Of a DNA stretch of 11,213 nt, positions 5,509 to 11,133 are shown piece after piece. Below the pieces are notes generated by a model that was given only the letters and a program-made list of their open reading frames with translations, ran no database searches and was not told where the DNA came from. The position numbers were made by a program, and so were the translations under genes. Origin of the DNA: Baffinella frigidus (Eukaryota > Cryptophyceae > Cryptomonadales > Baffinellaceae); assembly GCA_026770585.1 (NCBI GenBank), contig MU646527.1, forward strand, positions 189,595-200,807. The letters run 5' to 3'. Each line of letters opens with the position of its first letter. The first letter of the stretch is position 1.

Positions 5509-5614
5509 TACGTAACTCTGCAAAATTAGCACAGGCGCGAGGTTGGTTACGTTATCCCGGTACAAATATTTACAACCCCACATGTAAATAGGACCCTGCA
5601 GCATTCTCGAGTGG
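5509..5614 (-). mobile_element. MITE-like element, CCACTCGAGAATGCT family, copy 3 (one-ended)
   Basis: Read on the minus strand from 5614, it shows CCACTCGAGAATGCT, then TATTTACATGTGGGGTTGTA and AATATTTGTACCGGGATAA, aligning with 3819 onward and 8536 onward. Homology fades near the TACGTAACTCTG at 5509-5520, and no second terminal repeat is present. A 14-bp direct repeat, GAGGTTGGTTACGT (5500-5513 and 5539-5552), lies across the broken end. The minus-strand frame 5419-5667 is an accident of this repeat. Confidence 0.75.
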
Positions 5615-5619
5615 ACAGA

Positions 5620-5700
5620 GTCCGTTAGGTCCTTTAGGTTGTTCGAGCTCCCAACATCGGCGGACACTGGGACCTGTTCTGGAGCAATGCTTCTTTTCAG
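5620..5700 (+). repeat. Dispersed repeat GTCCGTTAGG...GGCGGACACTGG, copy 1
   Basis: It aligns with 10850-10925: GTCCGTTAGGT, then TTCGARCTCCCAA, GGCGGACACTGG and TTCTG.AG in the same order, with about 8 extra bases here. The copies are 5.2 kb apart in the same orientation. The upstream contexts differ. Confidence 0.75.
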
Positions 5701-5756
5701 AGTTGCCAGTGGAAACCAAGGGTTTCACGTGCGGAGGCGGTTGCGGGGTCTACTGC

Positions 5757-5893
5757 CACCAGCCCTCAGAGTTGGAGCAAATCGCCTTTTTCAATCCCCT
5801 AGATTTATACTGAAGGCCGTCGGATTCCGACGACCTGTGGTACAAATCAAGGGATTCGAAAAGACGATTTTCTCCCACTCGGAGGGCTGATGG
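5757..5893. repeat. Foldback element, family with TCGGATTCCGA centre, copy 2
   Basis: The outer arms CCACCAGCCCTC (5757-5768) and GAGGGCTGATGG (5882-5893) and the central palindrome CGTCGGATTCCGACG (5818-5832) share one axis at 5825. The middle arms (about 5776-5800 against 5850-5874) pair at roughly 20 of 25 positions. It is homologous to 329-485 and 20 bp shorter. Overlapping frames 5639-5890, 5750-5971 and 5791-6033 are explained by the inverted repeat. Confidence 0.75.
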
Positions 5894-6182
5894 GGGGAGA
5901 TGTGCTTGCCTGAACGTCCGGCGAGACGTTGGACACTTCCGGATGCAGAGAAAACCTGGAGAAGGGGACACGCCCAGAGAGATTGATGATTTATTGCCAA
6001 ACAGTCAGCGTCAGTGTCGCACATGCTACGCATTGTGCCACCTACTGCACCCCGTGTCGGCCGCTCATACGAGCATTGTCCGGATGGATTCTAACTCCAC
6101 CTCCCACTGGGACACGCCCACCTTCATTGTCAACCCCTACACGGAGCCTGCACTTTCCGCGGGCGTGCTACGTGATCAACAC
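5894..6182. other. Stretch without genes
   Basis: Unique-looking sequence with no repeat I could match elsewhere in the window. The 147-codon plus-strand frame 5943-6386 starts here and continues through the 100-bp repeat. Its length is near the chance expectation and no motif is recognisable. Confidence 0.45.
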
Positions 6183-6282
6183 AGCGGCGCTGTCTCACAA
6201 AGGGCCTGGCCCCACGCCAGAGCCTTAGAAGGGGTCGCCAAAAGTCAATTCCTCCTCAGGGCAGTGGTTTTCAAAAGTCAAC
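6183..6282 (+). repeat. 100-bp dispersed repeat, copy 2
   Basis: 99 of 100 positions match 5120-5219. Here the sequence continues past AAAAGTCAAC into a small CCGC/GCGG hairpin (6282-6297) and a degenerate right end, GCACTCCGGTGTGGCCCGCG (about 6320-6339), facing the internal CCACGCCAGAG. Copy 2 therefore retains most of a foldback like that at 6452-6579. Confidence 0.95.
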
Positions 6283-6451
6283 CGCTTTCAGACGCGGGGT
6301 TAAAAAAATCAACACCCTCCTGCACTCCGGTGTGGCCCGCGCTCTCCTTCCGAAGAACGATTTCATCAAGCAATCTGAACAGTTGAGGAGCACGTTCCTC
6401 GCCCCACGATTTAGAGCTCTGAGGGTCTCCAACACCCACGCGGAGGTGCCT

Positions 6452-6579
6452 ACCACGCCAGAGTCTTCGAAGGGGTCGCCAAAAGCCAATTTCACCTGAC
6501 GGCAGTTGTTTTCAAAAGTCAAATACCGTATCCACATACGGTTTAAAACACTTAACCCCCTCCTCCACTCTGGCGTGGT
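6452..6579. mobile_element. 128-bp foldback, diverged third copy of the 100-bp repeat family
   Basis: ACCACGCCAGAGT (6452-6464) and ACTCTGGCGTGGT (6567-6579) are perfect 13-bp terminal inverted repeats, extended by GGTG (6446-6449) and CACC (6581-6584). Between them come GGGGTCGCCAAAAGCCAAT, TTTTCAAAAGTCAA and a hairpin ACCGTATCCACATACGGT (6525-6542). The left half aligns with 5143-5219 and 6206-6282. This is the most symmetrical copy and probably shows the structure of the intact element. Confidence 0.75.
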
Positions 6580-6705
6580 TCACCAGACCCCTCTGATAAA
6601 ACCCTGAAACCATAGACCATCAAAGGTCTGGGGACACAGTCCCGTATAGCATAGCCGGAATGACTTTACACAGGCACGTCCACTAGAAGAAGATGTAAGA
6701 GGGCA

Positions 6706-6813
6706 TATCCCTTAATTAAGTGACCACTAGGCTCATACGCCCTACCGTAGGGCCCTAGGACCTGCCTAGGGCTTCCACGGGTGATTATTCGCCCGTTGGT
6801 CACTTAGGGGATA
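6706..6813. repeat. Imperfect foldback, possible relative of the CCTAGGACCT family
   Basis: TATCCCTTAATTAAGTGACC (6706-6725, then A) faces TGGTCACTTAGGGGATA (6797-6813), with a 4-5 base bulge in the left arm. The centre holds CCCTAGGACCTGCCTAGGG, itself near-palindromic, and CCTAGGACCT is shared with the foldbacks at 7123-7283 and 9669-9830. The outer arms are not homologous to theirs. Confidence 0.6.
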
Positions 6814-7122
6814 AAGGGGTTTGGCTCTGTTTGTTCGTACCACGTGAAGTAGCAGACCAGGACAAAGTTCCAGATCGAAGACACCAGGAAGATGGTCACA
6901 GGCGCGCGCACGAAACACTCCTGCTCAAAATCAACCGCACCGGCTTAACCACACGGTGGACTGCGAACCTTTTTTCATCAAAAGTCAACTTTCCTGAAGA
7001 CAATTAAGTTTACGGATGTGCAAATTGGTCACGTACCTGATGCAAATTGGTCACGTATTTCCCTGGAATCCAGGGTCAACGAAACCCTCGTATCCCACCG
7101 TGTGGGTCGACACGGCAGTTTA
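6814..7122. other. Stretch without genes, with a 17-bp double repeat
   Basis: TGCAAATTGGTCACGTA occurs twice, 22 bp apart (7019-7035 and 7041-7057), each with the TCACGT motif seen in several elements here. One AAAAGTCAACTTTC site lies near 6980. Nothing else is recognised. Confidence 0.5.
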
Positions 7123-7283
7123 ATGGGGTAATGGACCAAAACTGGGGTACTTAGGCCTACGGGATTGCCTAGGACCTCCTACTGTAGGCAAACATTCTAG
7201 AACTCTTTGGTCTTAGGAGCCCTACGGCCTACGGTAGGCAATTCCGTAGGCCCAACTACCCCATTTTTAGTCAGTTAGCCTAT
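7123..7283. mobile_element. Foldback element, CCTAGGACCTCCTA family, copy 1
   Basis: The two halves pair about an axis at 7203: TGGGGTACTTAGGCCTACGG faces CCGTAGGCCCAACTACCCCA. The left half contains ATTGCCTAGGACCTCCTA (7164-7181), identical to 9710-9727 in copy 2. The outer edges, AATGGGGTAA and TTAGCCTAT, align with those of copy 2. The left arm carries about 9 extra bases near AGGACCTCC. No coding sequence or target duplication is evident. Confidence 0.8.
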
Positions 7284-7406
7284 GAAGTTCGCAATGATAT
7301 CTTCTACGGAAAGGAGTGGTGTTCGCCGATGTTGGGCGAAATCAAAATCTGAAGGACCTACGGGATGGCCCCTGACTCCTTTCTTCGAGTGCAGGTTCGT
7401 CGCCGT

Positions 7407-7439
7407 CACCAAAAGTCAACACTCGGTCCAAAAGTCAAC
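7407..7439 (+). repeat. 33-bp dispersed repeat with two AAAGTCAAC motifs, copy 1
   Basis: It matches 11039-11071 at 32 of 33 positions (starts CACCAAAAGTCAACACTCGG). Locally it begins a 19-bp tandem: AAAAGTCAACACTCGGTCC followed by AAAAGTCAACCACTCGGTGG. Confidence 0.9.
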
Positions 7440-7675
7440 CACTCGGTGGATTTCGAGCGTTTCGCGGCCCCTGGATTCCGGGGGGTAACGTGACCAAATT
7501 TGCACCGCAGAAGCATTGAAGTCAATCTCCTCGGGGCCGCTTCATACCAAAATCAACACCCCCACGCAAGAGTGTAGGGCTGACCTGGGAAAACAAGTCA
7601 GTTCACACGGAATTTGTACCAACTTCCCGAATTTTCGATTTTTCTCTGGAAAGAATGTCCACTTATGAACTTAAC

Positions 7676-7697
7676 AAATAGTCAGATCTGACTATTT
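7676..7697. repeat. 22-bp perfect palindrome
   Basis: AAATAGTCAGA followed directly by TCTGACTATTT, with no spacer. A dyad of this size without a loop is uncommon by chance; it could be a dimeric protein site or the remnant centre of a foldback. Confidence 0.85.
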
Positions 7698-7738
7698 CTC
7701 CTGTAAGCCAGTCAGCTTTACACTCTTGCGTGGCCCCT

Positions 7739-7820
7739 GGGGTGAGGGTCGGCACGAGTTTCGCCCAGCAGGGAAAAACTCTGTTCCACTCGTCCAAGAG
7801 GTCCTCGCCCGCGTTTTCCA
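7739..7820 (+). repeat. 82-bp direct repeat, copy 1 (flanks a foldback)
   Basis: It aligns without gaps to 8040-8121 (65 of 82). The first 16 bases (GGGGTGAGGGTCGGCA) and the last 22 (AGAGGTCCTCGCCCGCGTTT onward) are identical, while about 20 bases in the middle are largely different. The two copies bracket the foldback at 7841-7970. Confidence 0.8.
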
Positions 7821-7840
7821 AAAGTCAGCGAACATCATGT

Positions 7841-7970
7841 GAAAACGGTTTTAATTTAAAACTTCTGGGTCATGAAACTTACTACACAGCCTGATCTTCA
7901 TTAGTAATATTAAAGCATTCGTGTGGTAATTTTCATTGAATCCTAAGGTTTTTAAATCAAAACCGTTTTC
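7841..7970. mobile_element. Foldback element with ACTACAC core, GAAAACGGTTTT ends
   Basis: GAAAACGGTTTTAATTTAAA (7841-7860) pairs with 7951-7970 at 19 of 20 positions. ATGT precedes (7837-7840) and follows (7971-7974) it, a possible 4-bp target duplication. The core 7871-7938 (ACTTACTACACA to GTGTGGTAATTTTC) is homologous to the core at 8408-8475, but the end arms are unrelated to those of that element. Confidence 0.75.
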
Positions 7971-8039
7971 ATGTGAAATACGGCTTAAGTCGACGAGGCG
8001 GTTCCGAATCAAACCACTTGCATTGAATCAACAACCCGC

Positions 8040-8121
8040 GGGGTGAGGGTCGGCACCAGTTTTTCACTGTACGTGATATTCTTGTTCCACTTGTCATAGA
8101 GGTCCTCGCCCGCGTTTTCCA
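8040..8121 (+). repeat. 82-bp direct repeat, copy 2
   Basis: See 7739-7820: same length, 79% identical overall, with differences concentrated in the centre. It is followed at once by a run of ten C (8122-8131). Confidence 0.8.
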
Positions 8122-8264
8122 CCCCCCCCCCTGACGGCGTCAAGAAGGACTGCAGCCGGACCCGCCAGGTTTTCGGCATCTTGGAGATAACTTTGTACGA
8201 AGAGGCTGTTCGAGAGAAGCCCTCTAAGCTTGGGGAGTCGATTTCACGCTTCGCTCCAACGGGG

Positions 8265-8310
8265 ACTGGCTCGTTGTTCCGGAATCCTCCTGGAATCTGC
8301 GATGGTTGAC
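8265..8310 (+). repeat. Short dispersed repeat ACTGGCTCGTTGTYCC, copy 1
   Basis: ACTGGCTCGTTGTTCCGGAA, then CCT..GGAATCTGC, matches 8748-8785 (ACTGGCTCGTTGTCCCAGAA, then CCTGCGGAATCTGC). The pair brackets the foldback at 8376-8506 and the MITE-like element at 8536-8744. Confidence 0.65.
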
Positions 8311-8375
8311 CACTGGTTCAGATTGGATGTTACAGCACCACGTCCATCAAGCCTCTTCTCTTGGAGAGTTTAATG

Positions 8376-8506
8376 TCCATACAAGTATTAATCAATTGCT
8401 CTTGGGCAACGAAAATTACTACACGATTTGCTTATAAAAGTAATAGTAGAGCATTTGTGTAGTAAATTTCGTTACGCCAAAAGCAATTCATTAATACTTG
8501 TATGGA
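8376..8506. mobile_element. Foldback element with ACTACAC core, TCCATACAAGTATTAAT ends
   Basis: TCCATACAAGTATTAAT (8376-8392) and its complement (8490-8506) pair perfectly. Pairing continues with few mismatches through AATTGC and into the core, giving two arms of about 58 bases. The core 8408-8475 (AACGAAAATTACTACACGAT to GTGTAGTAAATTTCGTT) matches those at 7871-7938 and 5371-5440. No target duplication is evident. Confidence 0.8.
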
Positions 8507-8535
8507 GATGAAGTTCCACGTTTCGCGCGAGGGGG

Positions 8536-8744
8536 CCACTCGAGAATGCTAGAGGATCCCATTTACATGTGGGATTGTAAATATTTGTACCAGGATAAGG
8601 TAAAGTACCCTCCTGACTGTGCAATTTGAGCAGAGTCACGTATCAAAAGTCAACGTGCCTTGAGAGAATTAAACTTAAGGACACAAATTTGCTCTTTTAA
8701 AAGCACGTCGGTTTTAAATAGGCCCCTCTAGCGTTCTCGTGTGG
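8536..8744. mobile_element. MITE-like element, CCACTCGAGAATGCT family, copy 2
   Basis: The left end, CCACTCGAGAATGCTAGAGG (8536-8555), and the right end, GGCCCCTCTAGCGTTCTCGT then GTGG, form terminal inverted repeats. They are less perfect than in copy 1 (3819-4009). The interior parallels copy 1: TGTAAATATTTGTACCAGGA, CTGACTGTGCAATTTGAGCA, TTTTAAAAGCAC. Where copy 1 has GTTACTACACA, this copy has CAAAAGTCAACGTG and about 20 additional bases. Confidence 0.85.
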
Positions 8745-8794
8745 AAGACTGGCTCGTTGTCCCAGAAACCCTGCGGAATCTGCAAAACGCGATT

Positions 8795-8991
8795 CGGCAG
8801 ACATAGAGCGCTGTGCAGAGAAGTTGGCTACGGGAAATAATGGAAATTCGAGAAATTGCAGCCAATGTGTCAACTTTTGAGAAATTTAGTACCATGAATT
8901 TCTCAAACGTGGACAAAATGGCTCCAATTTTCCCATTTCCCCATGTTTCGGTGGCAAACTTCTCTGCACAGCGCTCTATCGGATGCTGCCG
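8795..8991. mobile_element. 197-bp foldback with 23-bp perfect stem block
   Basis: ATAGAGCGCTGTGCAGAGAA then GTT (8803-8825) is perfectly complementary to 8957-8979. Outer CGGCAG (8795-8800) and CTGCCG (8986-8991) pair after a 4-base offset. The inner arms pair at roughly 70-75% down to TGAGAAATT (8878-8886) and AATTTCTCA (8897-8905), leaving a 10-base loop. The overlapping frames 8728-9009 minus and 8813-9070 plus follow from this symmetry. No relative was found in the window. Confidence 0.8.
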
Positions 8992-9668
8992 CAAAAACAT
9001 CCACCACAAAAGAGTCGCGAAATCAAATACTGCGAATCAACGTGCGAAAAAGGGACCCAGAAAAGACTAGTCCAGCGTTTGTAGAAGGTTGGACATGAGA
9101 CGTGTCTGGTCGAACCGTGCTCGGACACGAACCGGTTTCCAGTTTGGAAGTGGGCGGATATAGCCTGGTCTTAGCGCCGTTCTGTCAGCCCGTCTGCGCC
9201 AGGGCACAAGTTCCTTTTCACACACACACACTCGTTCGCAAATCCTGGTGCAAATTCTTTTTTTAAAATATTATACCCGCGGCAAAGAGCTGCAATTCCC
9301 ATCACGTTTGGCGTGTTTCTCGGGTAGAATCAACTTTACACGAACGAAATATCATTTTACTACACGATCTGGAAAATTGAACTTCCGACCTGGCGCGGTA
9401 GCGCCGTTCTGTCAGCCCGTGCCACCAGCAAATCTGTACAATAGTTTTCAACAACGTATTTTGACTGACGAGAAGAGCCGAGAGCAGGTTCTAGAGAATT
9501 CAGTTGGCAAGGCTGTTATGCGAATCCTTCCACACGATATTCCAGGTGCATAAACTGCATCGAGTGTCGTGCCATGATACGCCAAAAGTGTTTGTCGGTG
9601 CACTTTGGGCATTGTCCTATCCTGATCAAAGCAGCAAATTCTCTCGCCGCAGCCAAACAGACAAGTTA
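8992..9668. other. Longest stretch without a foldback; no gene recognised
   Basis: It holds a 22-bp perfect direct repeat, TAGCGCCGTTCTGTCAGCCC followed by GT (9172-9193 and 9399-9420), a short CA run (9219-9231), and one TTTTACTACACGAT motif (9356-9369). A 101-codon frame (9248-9553) has no recognisable motif. If anything here is functional DNA, this is the least repetitive place to look. Confidence 0.5.
9172..9193 (+). repeat. 22-bp perfect direct repeat (pair with 9399-9420)
   Basis: TAGCGCCGTTCTGTCAGCCC plus GT occurs identically at both positions, 227 bp apart. Flanks on both sides differ immediately. Confidence 0.9.
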
Positions 9669-9830
9669 ATAGGGTAACGGCCTGAAAATGAGGTAGTTAG
9701 GCCTACGGCATTGCCTAGGACCTCCTATCGTAGGCCGAGACTTTTTGGTCCTTTGATCCCTCGGCCTACGGTAGGAGGTCCTAGGCAATGACGTATGCCT
9801 CACTACCCCATTTTCAGGCCGTTAGCCTAT
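9669..9830. mobile_element. Foldback element, CCTAGGACCTCCTA family, copy 2
   Basis: Arms 9669-9739 and 9760-9830 (71 bp each) pair at about 65 positions without gaps around a 20-base loop. They run from ATAGGGTAACGGCCTGAAAA to CGTAGGCCGAG. The sequence shares its order and edges with 7123-7283. It is the better preserved copy. The next bases (9831-9848, GAAAGTGATTTCACTTTC) form a further 8-bp-arm hairpin. No open frame is present. Confidence 0.85.
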
Positions 9831-9969
9831 GAAAGTGATTTCACTTTCAGGTAGTGGATTTGACCCGAGCGATCCTGAGAACCCCCTGAACACGGACTTT
9901 CATTCAGGTTAAGCGCTCCTGTTGCATTAGGAGTTCGGTGGAATACAGCAGAACACAGCACCAAGACTG

Positions 9970-10109
9970 CACTGCCAGGCCGGATATTTTGTAAAAGTCA
10001 ATTCACCCACAAAATATGTCAACTTAGAAACGCGGTACACGTTACGTGTACTTCTGTACTACACATTCGCAGGTGAGTCGACTAATACAAAAACTCCGCC
10101 CTGGCAGTG
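9970..10109. mobile_element. 140-bp CACTG-ended element with 5-bp target duplication (copy 1)
   Basis: It begins CACTGCCAGGCCGGA (9970) and ends TCCGCCCTGGCAGTG (10109). The inverted ends continue imperfectly for about 35 bp to TTTTGTA and AGTC. GACTG precedes (9965-9969) and follows (10110-10114) the element exactly. The centre is a hairpin, GTACACGTTACGTGTAC (10035-10051). Read against the reverse complement of 10536-10745 it is homologous over nearly its whole length. CACTG-type ends are typical of CACTA/Mirage/Chapaev transposons, but these normally duplicate 2-4 bp. Five-base duplications with CAC ends recall Transib/RAG-like elements. The superfamily is therefore open. Confidence 0.88.
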
Positions 10110-10248
10110 GACTGGGGATGTGATCCGAAAGGAGGCATGGCCTTTCTGCAGGATAAGTTCCAGGGCCCGCCTATGGTGGGAGTTAACATAGCCTAAAGGA
10201 CCTAAAACCAATGGCGTAAGGCGAAATATATGAGGGCGGCCTCCAATT

Positions 10249-10394
10249 TAATTTCGGAACAAGCCAGAATCTGTCCCGCTATCTTAGGCTCCTCACGCGG
10301 AAGGTAAGGGTGTATATGCTATTTTAGGCATCAAATGATGCTATATTATGCCTTTTTGTCAGGACAGATTCTGGTATGTTCCGAGATGAAATTA
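10249..10394. mobile_element. 146-bp foldback with AATTTC...GGAAC ends
   Basis: TAATTTCGGAAC plus AAGCCAGAATCTGTCC (10249-10276) faces GGACAGATTCTGG plus TATGTTCCGAGATGAAATTA (10362-10394). Pairing is near-perfect apart from a 5-base bulge in the right arm. Inside are the quasi-palindromes GCATCAAATGATGC (10328-10341) and TATGCTATTTTAGGCAT. No relative was found in the window and no target duplication is visible. Confidence 0.75.
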
Positions 10395-10535
10395 CCGACG
10401 ACCTGATCCAAAAAGTGTCACGTCCCAATTGAGTACTGGCGTGTCCAAAATTTGTACCACCCACGTCCAATAAATACACCCCACCATTTCTTCAAATGAC
10501 GCAGGCGAAATACGAGTCCGGGGTTTCCAGTAGTG

Positions 10536-10745
10536 CACTGCCAGGGCGGAGTTTTTGTATTAGTCAACTCAAGGCGAAATCGATTTTTGAAGTACCCAAT
10601 CTGGGTACCTCGTTTCTAAGTTGACCGATTTTGTGGGTGAATTGACTCCACTTTCTCCGCAGATCCCTTCTACGGAACGGCGTGTCGTTGGCATATGTTG
10701 GGAGAAATTAAAAACTAAAGGACCTAAAGGTCCGCCCTGGCAGTG
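10536..10745. mobile_element. 210-bp CACTG-ended element with 5-bp target duplication (copy 2)
   Basis: Perfect 15-bp ends: CACTGCCAGGGCGGA (10536-10550) and TCCGCCCTGGCAGTG (10731-10745). TAGTG flanks it on both sides (10531-10535 and 10746-10750). Relative to 9970-10109 it is inverted and carries about 70 extra bases between the right end and the shared core (about 10650-10730). Part of the extra DNA (10668-10730) resembles 7301-7362. The central hairpin is GTACCCAATCTGGGTAC (10592-10608). The minus-strand 161-codon frame 10569-11054 crosses its right boundary and is not credible. Confidence 0.9.
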
Positions 10746-10849
10746 TAGTGACCTTGCGACGCGCGGTTGGGGGGCGGAAGTACTCTGAACGCGGAAAGTT
10801 GTTGAACTTGAGGAACCACGGCGCACTGCAGGGGGTGAACATCCGGCAG

Positions 10850-10925
10850 GTCCGTTAGGTTCTTCGAACTCCCAAAATAGGCGGACACTGGAACTGGTTC
10901 TGCAGAAAAGCCCTGCTTCCTTTCG
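10850..10925 (+). repeat. Dispersed repeat GTCCGTTAGG...GGCGGACACTGG, copy 2
   Basis: See 5620-5700. This copy lacks about 8 bases after GTCCGTTAGG and reads TTCTTCGAACTCCCAAAATA, then GGCGGACACTGG. The same order of blocks is retained. Confidence 0.75.
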
Positions 10926-11038
10926 GATCACATCAGCCCCCCCCGGTGCAGAAGATTGCAACATTTTGCTTGACAAGTTGGAAAGAATCGGGAGAAAGGC
11001 GCTCTCTTCGAAGGTCGAGGCGCAGGGTGAAAAGTCAA

Positions 11039-11071
11039 CACCAAAAGTCAACACTCGGTCCGAAAGTCAAC
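11039..11071 (+). repeat. 33-bp dispersed repeat with AAAGTCAAC motifs, copy 2
   Basis: It matches 7407-7439 at 32 of 33 positions. A further AAAAGTCAACACC lies immediately upstream (11031-11043), and GTTGACT follows at 11079, so four such sites lie within 60 bp. Confidence 0.9.
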
Positions 11072-11133
11072 ACCGGGCGTTGACTGAAAGGCACGCGCAG
11101 GGCATCGAATCACGCCTGATGATCCGGTTGGGG

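Larger units (their letters stand above)
7284..7738. other. Stretch without genes, containing short shared repeats and a 22-bp palindrome
   Basis: Positions 7301-7362 (CTTCTACGGAA onward, with ATGTTGGGCGAAAT and AAGGACCTA) align loosely with 10668-10730. Positions 7407-7439 match 11039-11071. A perfect 22-bp palindrome lies at 7676-7697. The frame 7282-7488 is not credible. Confidence 0.5.
10746..11130. other. Stretch without genes, contains two dispersed-repeat copies
   Basis: It contains the copy of 5620-5700 at 10850-10925 and the copy of 7407-7439 at 11039-11071. No RNA gene or recognisable coding sequence was seen. Confidence 0.5.

Noticed and set aside
5943-6386. 147-codon plus-strand open frame
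   Set aside because: Runs through the 100-bp repeat and its hairpin, has no family resemblance, and about one such frame is expected by chance.
6281-6542. Third example of paired changes: hairpins CCGC/GCGG (6282-6297) and ACCGTAT/ATACGGT (6525-6542)
   Set aside because: Stem lengths and loops differ between the copies, so column-by-column pairing cannot be aligned safely; not used as support.
8728-9070. Overlapping frames of 93 and 85 codons on opposite strands
   Set aside because: They mirror each other because the sequence is a foldback; both are consequences of the inverted repeat.
9248-9553. 101-codon plus-strand frame in the least repetitive stretch
   Set aside because: No motif, no evidence of splice sites or conserved context; includes the 22-bp direct repeat. 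Kept only as a note.
10569-11054. 161-codon minus-strand open frame
   Set aside because: No recognisable domain; it crosses the end and target duplication of the CACTG element and a dispersed repeat. By rough estimate about 0.5 such frames are expected by chance in this window.
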